The notes beneath the pieces were generated by a model. The model searched no databases. It had not been told where the DNA came from and saw nothing but the letters and a program-made list of their open reading frames with translations. The translations under genes and the position numbers were made by a program. Below are positions 36,844 to 45,503 of a stretch of 64,000 nucleotides of DNA, one piece after another (positions within the stretch are counted from its first letter, which is position 1; each line of letters opens with the position of its first letter). The DNA comes from Lachnospiraceae bacterium (GTDB taxonomy: Bacteria; Bacillota; Clostridia; Lachnospirales; Lachnospiraceae): contig JAFZLD010000007.1 in NCBI GenBank assembly GCA_017553505.1, positions 1 to 64,000 of the forward strand. The letters are read 5' to 3'.

Positions 36844-37899
36844 TTATATCCTGGAAGAGTACTGCTCCGGTGTACAGCCGTACTTGGATTTAAACGTCTT
36901 GATAAAGTAACCTACATCATCGAATCCCACAGCCGCGGCCACCTGGCTTACCGAAGACTTCTGAAGCTTAAGCAAATCAGCCGCGTGACAGAGACGAACC
37001 TTTTTAAGAAAGCCCATAGCGGAAACTTCGGCGTTCTCGCGGAAGAGCTCAAACACGTAAGACTTGGATAAGAAGAACTTGCTGCACACGTCCTCGACAG
37101 TTAATTTTTTGTCAAGATTGTCGTAGAGGTAATCCTGAATCTTGGCGGTCTGTTCGTTATCCGAGTAAAAGAAACAGCCGTTAAAAGATTTAACTGCCTC
37201 GCGAGCCTTGACACTAAGGTCGCTGCAATCGGTCATCTCTGTGCTGACACCGATACGGATGCCTTTAACCCTGTCCTCAAGGTAAAAAGCATTGGTCCTG
37301 CCGGTTATGATGTATGAATACAGCATTCCGCGGATGCGAACGGGAATGATATTCAGACCGCAATTCGAAATATCGGCTTCCGAAGTAAGAATTCGTATAG
37401 GACCGCCTGCGAGGAGACCGCTTACGAATCTTGTAACATCGGCATTGCCCGCCGCTTCTTCGCTTAATAAATCCACATCTGTTATGGCAAAAGAATCCTT
37501 GTCGGCTGCCTGCAGTTTCTCATACAAAGCGGTGAGGGACTGCCTTACCTCGGCCTTGTCGAGCGGCTTGATAAGATAGTCGGAGACCTGATTCTTTAAA
37601 GCTTGCTTGGCAATTTCAAAGTCGCGATATGCGCTTACGATTACAAAGACTGCATCGGGTACGATTTCACGTGCTCTCTCGATGAGCGTCATGCCGTCGA
37701 TTTCAGGCATGCGGATGTCGGTGAATACCACGTCGGGCTTAAGCTCCGGAAGGGCTTCGAGCGCTTCCCTAGAATCAGTGAAGGCTCCGATATTATCAAA
37801 TCCGAACTCCTTCCAATCCACAATTCCCTGAAGACCGCGAAGAGCCCAGATTTCGTCATCTATAAAAATGGCTCTGTATAGTTTTTTGGGTGTATCCAT
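36844..37899 (-). CDS. YesN-type AraC-family response regulator (system 2)
   Basis: 351-aa regulator. The receiver has AIFIDDEIWAL, phosphoacceptor in VVFTDIRMPEIDG and lysine in YLIKPLDKAE; a ~100-residue middle region follows; the C-terminal AraC domain shows VEDVCSKFFLSKSYVFELF and VSQVAAAVGFDDVGYFIKTFK. I use ATG 37899; a TTG at 37938 with AGAGGA upstream is an alternative adding 13 residues. No kinase is adjacent, leaving the orphan kinase at 25337 as one candidate partner. It is divergent from the permease gene at 38070 and probably controls it. Confidence 0.88.
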   Translation of the reverse strand: MDTPKKLYRAIFIDDEIWALRGLQGIVDWKEFGFDNIGAFTDSREALEALPELKPDVVFTDIRMPEIDGMTLIERAREIVPDAVFVIVSAYRDFEIAKQALKNQVSDYLIKPLDKAEVRQSLTALYEKLQAADKDSFAITDVDLLSEEAAGNADVTRFVSGLLAGGPIRILTSEADISNCGLNIIPVRIRGMLYSYIITGRTNAFYLEDRVKGIRIGVSTEMTDCSDLSVKAREAVKSFNGCFFYSDNEQTAKIQDYLYDNLDKKLTVEDVCSKFFLSKSYVFELFRENAEVSAMGFLKKVRLCHAADLLKLQKSSVSQVAAAVGFDDVGYFIKTFKSKYGCTPEQYSSRI

Positions 37900-38069
37900 T
37901 CCTAAAACCCCGCGCTTTTTTTGAACGAATGTATGCAATAAATTCGTCCTCTCTTAATCTATCATTTTTTGTATTCTTTTACCATATTTTTTTCCAATTT
38001 GAGCATAGTTTTGTTTCTTTTGCAGTAAGAGGCGCTGTGATATCGTATTGGATAGAGAGGTGCACAGGT

Positions 38070-39026
38070 ATGGCAAAAAAAAGCGTCGGCAAGCCTAAGC
38101 CGACATTCAAAAAAACACTCAAAGAAATCGTACGATTCAGAGGCGTGTACTTAATAATGCTTCCGGCAATCGTATGGTACATTCTTTTTTCTTATGTTCC
38201 AATGGCGGGACTGTCACTTGCATTCAAGACTTATAAAGCGAAGTTAGGTATATGGGGAAGCCCGTATACGGGATTTACACATTTTGAGAAGTTGTTTAAG
38301 GACCCAAGATTCCTTGATGCAGTGTTAAGAACGCTTAAAATCAATGGAGGTCGCCTGATTCTTACTTTCCCTTTCGCAATAATCCTCGCGCTGCTACTCA
38401 ATGAACTGCGTATGGGTAAGTTCAAGAAAGTACTTCAGGTGACCTTCACCTTCCCCCATTTCTTATCATGGGTAATCATCGCAAGTATCATTACAAACGT
38501 TTTAAGTTACGACGGTCTTGTAAACTCAGCGATTGAACTTTGCGGAGGTGAGTACGTTAATTTCATCGGTAACTCGAAATTGTTCGTACCATTGGTTTAC
38601 ATAACAGAAGTCTGGAAGGGAGCCGGATGGAGCTCGATTATATACATGGCTGCCATCGCAGGTATCGATCAGGAACAGTTCGAGGCGGCGGACATCGATG
38701 GTGCCTCCAGATGGGACAAAATGTGGAGAATCACACTTCCCTCTATTCTCCCGACCATCACCATTATGTTCATTCTTGCGGCAGGTAATGTGATGACCAA
38801 AGGTTTCGACCAGGTCTTCAACATGGACAACGCCGCAGTACATAAGGTTTCCCAGACCTTGGATATGTACATCTACAACGTTACGTTCAATGCCAAAAAA
38901 ACTGATTTCGGTTATTCCACCGCAATAAGCATGTTCCGTTCGGTTGTTAACCTTACATTCCTGGTTATTGCCAACACCATTACCAAGAAGCTTGGCGGTA
39001 ACGGACTGATGGGAGGTGGCGACTGA
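38070..39026 (+). CDS. Sugar ABC importer permease, LplB type (C)
   Basis: 318-aa CUT1 permease with about six membrane segments; EAA loop EAADIDGASRWDKMWRITLP near residue 210. The true start is the ATG at 38070, 9 bases after AGAGAGG; the open frame upstream runs through the divergent promoter region. Its stop overlaps the next start by one base. It works with the permease at 39026 and the binding protein at 40037. No ATPase gene is nearby. Confidence 0.9.
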   Translation: MAKKSVGKPKPTFKKTLKEIVRFRGVYLIMLPAIVWYILFSYVPMAGLSLAFKTYKAKLGIWGSPYTGFTHFEKLFKDPRFLDAVLRTLKINGGRLILTFPFAIILALLLNELRMGKFKKVLQVTFTFPHFLSWVIIASIITNVLSYDGLVNSAIELCGGEYVNFIGNSKLFVPLVYITEVWKGAGWSSIIYMAAIAGIDQEQFEAADIDGASRWDKMWRITLPSILPTITIMFILAAGNVMTKGFDQVFNMDNAAVHKVSQTLDMYIYNVTFNAKKTDFGYSTAISMFRSVVNLTFLVIANTITKKLGGNGLMGGGD

Positions 39027-39907
39027 TGAGACAGAAACACAAGAATTACAAGATGCGCTTCCAGGTAGCTGATGCGATTATTCTTGCGGTACTGGTTGCT
39101 TTTGCATTGTTAATCGTCCTTCCCTTCATAAACGTTGTGGCGATTTCACTCACCACTCCGAAGGCTTACGCGGATACGCCGTTACTTCTTTTTCCGAAAG
39201 TGTTTACGTGGGAGAACTACCAGACACTGTTCCAGGACGGAAGAATCGGCATAGGTTTCAGAACCTCCGGTAAGTTCTTACTCATGGCAATGCCCATGAA
39301 CATGTTTTTGACGACTACCGTCGCGTACGGTTTGTCCAGAACCGGATATCCCGGAAGAGGTCTAATACTTAAATTTGTAGTGTTCACGATGTTGTTTTCG
39401 GGCGGTATCGTACCTTTGTATCTTACCATTAAGTCCTACGGACTTATCGGAAACATGTGGGGTGTGGCACTCAGCGAAGGAATCAATACATTTTACATGA
39501 TAATAATGTTGAATTTCTTTCAGTCTCTTCCGGAATCTCTGGTGGAGTCGGCCAAGCTCGACGGCGCGGGAGAGTATAAGATCCTGTGGAAGATAGTGCT
39601 TCCGCTTTCGAAGCCGGTTATCGCAACCGTATTCTTATACTACCTCGTAGACAGATGGAACGAGTGGTACAACGCGATGATTATGGTGCGCGATACCCAG
39701 AACACACCGCTTCAGCTGGTGCTTCGTAACATCGTGCTTGATTCGCAGAATCTTGACAATATCATGACCGAGTCGGTGGAACTTTTCACCTTCAGCGCCG
39801 GCATCAAGATGGGTGCGGTTGTGGTAACGGTCATCCCCGTAATGTGCATTTATCCTTTCTTACAGAAGTACTTCACGAAGGGAATTATGCTCGGAGCGGT
39901 TAAATAA
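39026..39907 (+). CDS. Sugar ABC importer permease, YtcP/LplC type (C)
   Basis: 293-aa CUT1 permease, about six membrane segments; EAA loop ESAKLDGAGEYKILWKIVLP near residue 175. The ATG overlaps the upstream stop (TGATG), so translation is coupled. It is followed by a double-hairpin repeat module before the binding-protein gene. Confidence 0.9.
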   Translation: MRQKHKNYKMRFQVADAIILAVLVAFALLIVLPFINVVAISLTTPKAYADTPLLLFPKVFTWENYQTLFQDGRIGIGFRTSGKFLLMAMPMNMFLTTTVAYGLSRTGYPGRGLILKFVVFTMLFSGGIVPLYLTIKSYGLIGNMWGVALSEGINTFYMIIMLNFFQSLPESLVESAKLDGAGEYKILWKIVLPLSKPVIATVFLYYLVDRWNEWYNAMIMVRDTQNTPLQLVLRNIVLDSQNLDNIMTESVELFTFSAGIKMGAVVVTVIPVMCIYPFLQKYFTKGIMLGAVK

Positions 39908-39933
39908 AGGTAATGCTTCCGCCGTGGTGGTGG

Positions 39934-40003
39934 TAGAGCCGGAATAATTTTAGAAAATTATTCGAAGGCGATCGATAATAAAACGCTTTAGCGGTTTATT
40001 ATA
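39934..40003 (+). mobile_element. 70-bp double-hairpin repeat module, standalone copy
   Basis: Runs from TAGAGCC to TTTATTATA and contains two hairpins: GAATAATTTT/AAAATTATTC, and ATAATAAA/TTTATTAT with an inner CGC/GCG pair. A second copy (47745-47815) sits inside a larger repeat; there the stems are kept while their bases differ (inner pair CAC/GTG, first stem GAATAAATT/AATTTATTC). It occupies the 129-base gap before the binding-protein gene at 40037. No terminal inverted repeats or transposase are seen, so mobility is inferred. Confidence 0.7.
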
Positions 40004-40036
40004 TACATGTATTGTGAGGAAAAAGAGGAGGTAATT

Positions 40037-41701
40037 ATGAAGAAACTATTGAAGAAGTCATTAGCGCTTTCTTTGGCAATGGTTATGGTTCTTTCCCTGG
40101 GCGCTTGTACCAAGGAAAAAGAAGAAGCTTCTAACGGCGGCGGTTCAACCGAGACTAAGGTTGAGACCAATGTCGGCGGCGACGAAACCACACCCGCACC
40201 TGCCGAAGAGGAGAAGGACTACAGCGAGCACTATACCTACAGCTACGCAAGTATCCAGATTACAGAGTCCACAGACTACAACTCTCCCGACGACGCTATG
40301 ACTCAGTATTGGGAGCAAAAGTACAATTTTGATTGGGATATCATCTCCATATCCAGTGATAAGTGGGATTCCACCGTTAACACCTGGGCATACGCAGAAG
40401 ATCTTCCCGACGTTACTATCTTTGACTACAAGCATCCTCAGATGATGGACTGGGTTGACCAGGGCCTTGTATTCAAATTCCCCAAGGGCTGGCAGGAAAG
40501 ATGGCCCAACGTAGCAAGAGTACAGGAGTACGGCGGATTACAGCTTGCTTTTGAAGAAATCACAGGCGACACCTACTTCCTTGCTCGTCCCAACTATGCC
40601 AACAACTTACCTTGTACTCCCGGCATCAACCCTACCAACATGATGGTATACATTCGTAAGGACTGGGCTGAAGCAGTTGGTATCGAGATTAAAGATTACT
40701 ACACCATCGATGAAATCATGGAATACGCTCGCCGTGTTAAGGAGCAGGATCCCGGCCACGTAGGCAAGGACTTAATCCCCATGGGTCTTTCATCAGGCAA
40801 CTGCTACAATGTATTCGTAAGCACCTGCAGCACATACACTTCCAACAACTACTATCTCTACAGAGACGGTAACGACTTCAAGTGGGGTCTTGCAGACGAA
40901 GAGACACTCGAAGGTCTTAAGCTCTGGAGACAGGCATTCGACGAAGGCCTTCTTAACAAGGAATTCTATTCATACTCAGGTTCCGAAGACGTAGAAGATT
41001 TTTACGTACGCGGCGTATCCGGTCTTATGTGGTACCAGGGCGGTGCTCGTTATCAGCAGGACGTTGCCAACCGTATGAAGGACAACCTCGGCCTTAATTA
41101 TGACGATGTAGTTAAGCAGGTTTTCATCACCGCTAACGACGGTACATATCACAGCGCACCTCGCGGAAACTTCTGGGGCGTTATCATGTTCAATCCCGAC
41201 ATCCCGATTGAAAAGTGGGAGCGTTACATGGATATGCTCGACGAGTCCTGTTCAGAAGAAGGCCAGATCCTCATCCGTATGGGCTTTGAAGGCGTAGACT
41301 GGGAAATGAAGGATGGCGAAATGGTATCCCTTCTTGAAGAAGGCAAAGACGCAAGAAGCAAATATCCTTCAATCTACCCTGTATATCACCAGCTTTGCAT
41401 GCTCAGTGACGACTTCGTACTCATTAACCCCAACTATCCTAAGGAGTACAGAGACTTAACCATCAAGATGTACAAGTTAAAAGAAGAACTCGGCAAGAAC
41501 GGCGGATGTCCTCCCATCGACTACGACATCTACCTCTACAGTTCCGATGCAACTGCCGCACTCAGCTTCGAGTACGACAAAGACTTTGCAAACATCGTAG
41601 TTAACAAGGGCGACGTAGAAACCGAATGGAAAGCTTGGCTCGACAGCTGGGCATACCTCATGGATCCCGTCCTTGCAGAACTTAAGGCAAACATTAAATA
41701 A
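40037..41701 (+). CDS. Carbohydrate ABC importer solute-binding lipoprotein (C)
   Basis: 554-aa lipoprotein with lipobox SLGAC near residue 21 and a Gly/Thr/Glu-rich linker. It belongs to the long binding proteins found with LplB/YtcP permeases and is not closely similar to proteins A and B. I start at ATG 40037, directly after AGGAGGTAATT; an upstream in-frame ATG at 40007 is in the repeat-module flank. It is the third gene of the 38070 cassette and is followed by a strong terminator. The sugar is unknown; the GH51 gene nearby hints at plant arabino-oligosaccharides. Confidence 0.88.
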   Translation: MKKLLKKSLALSLAMVMVLSLGACTKEKEEASNGGGSTETKVETNVGGDETTPAPAEEEKDYSEHYTYSYASIQITESTDYNSPDDAMTQYWEQKYNFDWDIISISSDKWDSTVNTWAYAEDLPDVTIFDYKHPQMMDWVDQGLVFKFPKGWQERWPNVARVQEYGGLQLAFEEITGDTYFLARPNYANNLPCTPGINPTNMMVYIRKDWAEAVGIEIKDYYTIDEIMEYARRVKEQDPGHVGKDLIPMGLSSGNCYNVFVSTCSTYTSNNYYLYRDGNDFKWGLADEETLEGLKLWRQAFDEGLLNKEFYSYSGSEDVEDFYVRGVSGLMWYQGGARYQQDVANRMKDNLGLNYDDVVKQVFITANDGTYHSAPRGNFWGVIMFNPDIPIEKWERYMDMLDESCSEEGQILIRMGFEGVDWEMKDGEMVSLLEEGKDARSKYPSIYPVYHQLCMLSDDFVLINPNYPKEYRDLTIKMYKLKEELGKNGGCPPIDYDIYLYSSDATAALSFEYDKDFANIVVNKGDVETEWKAWLDSWAYLMDPVLAELKANIK

Positions 41702-41715
41702 TCCTTCTATCACCC

Positions 41716-41746
41716 GCGGCGGCAGCCTATCTGCCGCCGCTTTGCC
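41716..41746 (+). terminator. Terminator after binding-protein gene C
   Basis: A 10-bp stem (GCGGCGGCAG, 41716-41725, with its complement at 41731-41740) is followed by TTTGCCTT. Confidence 0.75.
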
Positions 41747-41794
41747 TTGCCCCACCCGGGTGGGCGGGGAACACTACGGACGGCCAGGAAGCAA

Positions 41795-42040
41795 CGACAC
41801 GGCGCGGGCAAAAGTCTTTACCAAAAACTCTATCGGAGCGTCGGCGCTTAGCGGCTGTATTTCAAGCCGCTTATGCACGAAAACACCTCTGTTTGAGTTG
41901 CAAAAAAGGGCTGTGCTGTCCCTCAAGCACCACTTTTTGCGTAGGGCAGACCGCAGTCTATACGGAGCGTCTGACCGGCCGCTACGTGAGATTGAAACGG
42001 GAGGGGGTTTTTGGTAAAGACTTTTGCCCGTGCCGTGTCG
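41795..42040. mobile_element. Long inverted-repeat element, copy 1 (empty site)
   Basis: 34-base terminal arms (41795-41828 and 42007-42040) match as inverted repeats with one mismatch, so the 246-base element can fold into one long hairpin. The inner part has smaller hairpins (GCGGCT/AGCCGC at 41851-41870; GCAAAAA/TTTTTGC at about 41899-41940). In reverse orientation it matches the element at 47620-47852, but it lacks the 70-base module present there and has about 95 bases of its own (roughly 41847-41941). The rest of the 440-base gap up to thyA (42041-42141) is GT-rich with nothing identifiable. Confidence 0.75.
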
Positions 42041-42141
42041 TGTCGGATTGCCTTAAGATTGTGTTAAGGGTGGGCTTCGGGTGTTGTGAATGGGGCGGGG
42101 GTGTGGTAGACTTTTGGTAGTAAAATTTTGGGAGGAGTATC

Positions 42142-42990
42142 ATGAGCGTAGCGGATAAGATTTTTATCAATATGTGTAAGGATATATTGGATAACGGGAC
42201 GAGTACCGAGGGCGAGAAGGTTAGGCCGCATTGGGCTGACGGAACGCCGGCATACACCATTAAGAAGTTTGGTGTGGTGAACAGGTACGATTTGAGGGAA
42301 GAGTTTCCGATTCTGACGCTCAGAAAGACTGCTCTTAAGAGTGCTACGGATGAGATGCTGTGGATATGGCAGCAGAAGTCCAATAATGTGCATGATTTGC
42401 ACTCGCATATCTGGGATGAGTGGGCTGATCCCGACGGTTCCATCGGTAAGGCTTACGGCTACCAGATGAGTATCAAGCATCAGTACAAAGAAGGTATGAT
42501 GGATCAGGTCGACAGGGTTATTTACGATCTTAAGAATAATCCATTCAGTCGCAGAATTCTTACGAATATCTACGTGCATCAGGACCTTCATGAGATGAAT
42601 CTTTATCCTTGTGCGTATTCCATGACATTTAATGTTACGCAGAGACCGGGCGAGGATAAGCTTACGCTCAATGCGATTTTAAATCAGCGTTCGCAGGATG
42701 TGCTTGCGGCCAATAACTGGAATGTGGTGCAGTATTCCGTTCTTGTGCATATGCTTGCGCAGGTGTGCGATATGAATGTGGGCGAGTTTGTGCATGTAAT
42801 TGCGGATGCGCATATTTATGACAGGCATGTTCCGCTTATTAAGGAGCTTATTTCAAGAGAGCCTTTGCCGGCTCCTAAGTTCCACCTTAATCCCGATATT
42901 AAGGATTTTTATCAGTTTACCAGAAACGACGTGAGCTTAGATGGTTACGAGACTCACCCGCAGATAGAGAATATTGAGGTGGCCATTTAA
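42142..42990 (+). CDS. thyA: Thymidylate synthase
   Basis: 282-aa enzyme methylating dUMP to dTMP with methylene-tetrahydrofolate. The catalytic cysteine is in NLYPCAYSM near residue 158 (usual form PPCH), with NQRSQD and ADAHIYDRH downstream. GGAGGAG precedes the ATG. The stop overlaps the start of a DHFR-like gene by one base (TAATG), the classic thyA-folA arrangement. Confidence 0.95.
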   Translation: MSVADKIFINMCKDILDNGTSTEGEKVRPHWADGTPAYTIKKFGVVNRYDLREEFPILTLRKTALKSATDEMLWIWQQKSNNVHDLHSHIWDEWADPDGSIGKAYGYQMSIKHQYKEGMMDQVDRVIYDLKNNPFSRRILTNIYVHQDLHEMNLYPCAYSMTFNVTQRPGEDKLTLNAILNQRSQDVLAANNWNVVQYSVLVHMLAQVCDMNVGEFVHVIADAHIYDRHVPLIKELISREPLPAPKFHLNPDIKDFYQFTRNDVSLDGYETHPQIENIEVAI

Positions 42991-43490
42991 TGAACGCCTT
43001 TGTTACAGTTGATTCAAACTGGGGCATTTCCTACAAGGATTCGCCCCTTGCAACAATCCCTTCCGAGAAGAAAGAGCGGCTTAAGGCCCTGGAGGGTAAG
43101 ATTGCGGTTTACGGGGTTAAATATCTTAAAGAGCTTCCGGGGAATCTTCCCATTAAAGGAAGCGTCAATATGATTTTCACAGACGGAGTCAGGACGAATG
43201 TCAAGACTTCTTCAGACGTGCTTTCTTTTGACACAATCGAAGAGTTACGAGAGGCCCTCAGAGACTACCCCGATGATGACATTTACATTATTGACAATGA
43301 GAAGCTATACAGGGAGTTTCTGCCCGAAACGAGAGTGGTACACGTAACTAAGATTGATTATGAATATAAGGCGGATGCTTATTACGAGAACCTTGATGAG
43401 CACCCCGACTTTCGTATCACCGCGGATTCGGAGGAGCAGTACTGCTTTGACATCGTGTACAGCTTCTACAGATACGAGAGGACTAATTAA
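42990..43490 (+). CDS. folA: Divergent dihydrofolate reductase-like protein
   Basis: 166-aa protein with the size, position and pattern of DHFR: N-terminal AFVTVDSNWGISYKDSPL, IPSEKKERLK (Glu 26 at the catalytic acid position), KELPGNLPIKG, LYREFLPETRVVHVTKIDYEY near 105-125, and a C-terminal YSFYRYER strand. Key cofactor motifs are altered: the usual GRKT is GVKY and the usual IGGA before the tyrosine reads IDNE. It overlaps thyA by one base, as expected for the enzyme regenerating tetrahydrofolate after ThyA. It may be a fast-evolving DHFR or one that no longer binds NADPH in the normal way. Confidence 0.7.
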   Translation: MNAFVTVDSNWGISYKDSPLATIPSEKKERLKALEGKIAVYGVKYLKELPGNLPIKGSVNMIFTDGVRTNVKTSSDVLSFDTIEELREALRDYPDDDIYIIDNEKLYREFLPETRVVHVTKIDYEYKADAYYENLDEHPDFRITADSEEQYCFDIVYSFYRYERTN

Positions 43491-43492
43491 AA

Positions 43493-44260
43493 ATGACTGT
43501 TGAAGAGATTAAGAAACAGTACCCTTACCTTTACGAGACACACATGCATACCTGCGAAGGCAGCAAGTGCGGACAGTATCCCGCCGTCGAGATGGTAAGA
43601 GCGTACAAAGAAGCCGGTTACGCCGGCGTAATGGTTACCGACCACAACTGGGGCGGCAACACGGCGGTGGACAGAAGCCTTCCCTGGGAGGAGTGGCTCG
43701 ACAAGTTTTTTATGGGTTATCACAATGCCAAGGCTGAGGGCGACAGAATCGGCCTTCCCGTTTTCTTAGGTTACGAAGCGGGTCACGACGCCCACGATTT
43801 TTTGATTTACGGATTCACCATCGATTGGATGAAAGCGCATCCCGAACTTCACGATGCGACTATACCGGAACAGCTTGAACTGCTTCATTCCGTAGGCGGT
43901 ATGGTTATTCAGGCCCACCCCTTCAGAGAAGCTTTTTACATAAATGAAATCAAGACTTTTGAAAAATATGTGGACGGCATCGAAATGTTCAACGCGGCCC
44001 ACGTAAGGCCCAAGGAAGACGGAACCGACAACCGTATCTGGAACGACAAGGCCGTAGCGCTTGCCAATGCCAACAACCTTCCCGGTACCGCAGGCTCCGA
44101 CCAGCACAGCACGAATCTTTATTTCGGCGGAGTGGCCTTCCCCACACCCCTTAAGGATGTGCAGGACTACATTAAGCGTATCAAGAACGACGAGGACCGC
44201 GTCCTTACCGACGGCATACGCTGGTACGACAAGAAAGGCAATGTGCTTGCCGAGAACTAG
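43493..44260 (+). CDS. PHP-domain metal-dependent phosphoesterase
   Basis: 255-aa protein of the PHP superfamily. Metal ligands visible: ETHMHTCEGSKCG near residue 15-25, VTDHNWGG near 45, GYEAGHDAHD near 92, IQAHPFREA near 140, and GSDQHSTN near 203. The family includes histidinol phosphatase and nucleotide phosphoesterases; the substrate here is not evident. It starts 2 bases after folA with GAGG upstream, so it is probably co-transcribed with thyA-folA. Confidence 0.85.
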   Translation: MTVEEIKKQYPYLYETHMHTCEGSKCGQYPAVEMVRAYKEAGYAGVMVTDHNWGGNTAVDRSLPWEEWLDKFFMGYHNAKAEGDRIGLPVFLGYEAGHDAHDFLIYGFTIDWMKAHPELHDATIPEQLELLHSVGGMVIQAHPFREAFYINEIKTFEKYVDGIEMFNAAHVRPKEDGTDNRIWNDKAVALANANNLPGTAGSDQHSTNLYFGGVAFPTPLKDVQDYIKRIKNDEDRVLTDGIRWYDKKGNVLAEN

Positions 44261-44275
44261 TTTAGGAAATATTTA

Positions 44276-45313
44276 ATGTCAGTACGTACAAAGAAATTGG
44301 TTAACATAATATCGGTTTTCGCGATAGGGTGTCTTTGTCTCACAGGATGCTCCAAGAAGGATATCGTTATCACCACGGGCTTCGCGTCGGATGAACTGAT
44401 GCGTATCAACAACAAGACCTGTTATCTGCCTGAGATGATGCTTTATCTTACGACGATTCAGAACCAGTACGAGGATGTGTACGGGCCTGAGCTTTGGAGC
44501 CAGTCGCATGACGGAGAGTCGCTTGAGAAGCGGGTTAAGGACATGGTGCTTGCCAAGATTGCGCAGGTTAAGGTTATGAACCTGATGGCGGAATCTTACG
44601 GCTTATCGCTTGATGACAAGGAGACGGAGGCGGTTAAGAAAGCCTCGGAGAGCTTCTTTGAGAGCCTCAACGACAAGGAGCGTGAAGTTCTTAACGTGAC
44701 CGAGGAGGATATCGTCAGCTTCTACAGCGAGTATGCTCTTGCGGACAAGGTTTATGAGTATGTCATCAGGGATATTAATCCCGAAATCAGTGACGATGAG
44801 GCGCGTACCATCACGGTGCAGGCTATCCTGATTAAGACTTATACGCATGATGCTCACGGCAATCGTATCGATTACTCGGAACGTACGCAGAGAGAAGCGG
44901 CAGAGAGAGCTCGTCTTGTAAGAGACCTGGCGGTGGCCGGCGAGGATTCTTTTGAAGCCCTGAGTGCCAAGTACAATGAAGGCGACGAGACCACATTCAC
45001 ATTCAAGCGCGGCGAGATGGAAGAGGCTTTTGAGGAGACTGCTTTTTCCCTAGACAAGGATGAGATAAGCGAAGTGTTCGCCACAAGCGAAGGCTACGTG
45101 ATTCTTAAGTGCGTAAGCGACTTTGATATCGACGAGACGCAGCTTAACAAGGTAGAGATTCTTGCGGCGCGTAAGGAAGCGGTGTTTGACGAGACTTACG
45201 ATGAGTTCCTGGGAACGCTTTCGAAGACATTGAATGAGAAGCTTTATGACCAGATAATTATGATTCACGATAAGGACGTTAATACAAAGTCGTTCTTTGA
45301 TGTGGATTTCTGA
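44276..45313 (+). CDS. PrsA/SurA-like peptidyl-prolyl isomerase lipoprotein
   Basis: 345-aa lipoprotein; lipobox CLTGC near residue 21-25. An N-terminal helical chaperone region (to ~170) is followed by a parvulin-type PpiC domain (VQAILIKT near 182, FEALSAKYNEGDETTFTFKRGEM near 225-248 in two blocks, AFSLDKDEISEVFATSEGYVILK near 255-280). It folds secreted proteins on the outer face of the membrane. The start lies 15 bases after the PHP gene with AGGA upstream, so they may share a transcript. Confidence 0.85.
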   Translation: MSVRTKKLVNIISVFAIGCLCLTGCSKKDIVITTGFASDELMRINNKTCYLPEMMLYLTTIQNQYEDVYGPELWSQSHDGESLEKRVKDMVLAKIAQVKVMNLMAESYGLSLDDKETEAVKKASESFFESLNDKEREVLNVTEEDIVSFYSEYALADKVYEYVIRDINPEISDDEARTITVQAILIKTYTHDAHGNRIDYSERTQREAAERARLVRDLAVAGEDSFEALSAKYNEGDETTFTFKRGEMEEAFEETAFSLDKDEISEVFATSEGYVILKCVSDFDIDETQLNKVEILAARKEAVFDETYDEFLGTLSKTLNEKLYDQIIMIHDKDVNTKSFFDVDF

Positions 45314-45374
45314 GGATTTATAAAAAGTTAATAATTGGAAGAATCCAGTAATTTCAAGGGTTTGAAGGCATTGA

Positions 45375-45401
45375 TTAGCACTCGTGCAAAATGAGTGCTA
45401 A
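45375..45401. promoter_or_regulatory. CIRCE operator (HrcA site)
   Basis: Perfect TTAGCACTC-N9-GAGTGCTAA, the binding site of the heat-shock repressor HrcA. It is followed at 45409 by TTGACT, 17 bases and TAAACT, a plausible promoter for htpG. The operator thus lies just upstream of this -35 unless an earlier promoter is used. Confidence 0.95.
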
Positions 45402-45503
45402 TTTTTCGTTGACTTTTAATTTTGGTGGTCATAAACTGTATGTTGGCAGGGGGCGAAGTGTTCTTTGACCCCGAATACAGAACTGAGAAAGAAGGCATTA
45501 TTA

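Noticed and set aside
39934..42040. Insertion sequence or transposon with its own transposase
   Set aside because: No transposase frame or fragment is present near any of the repeat elements; they are at most non-autonomous.
41673..42120. Plus-strand frames over the long inverted-repeat element
   Set aside because: They read through a terminator and hairpin arms; the element folds as a palindrome and the other copy does not keep the frame.
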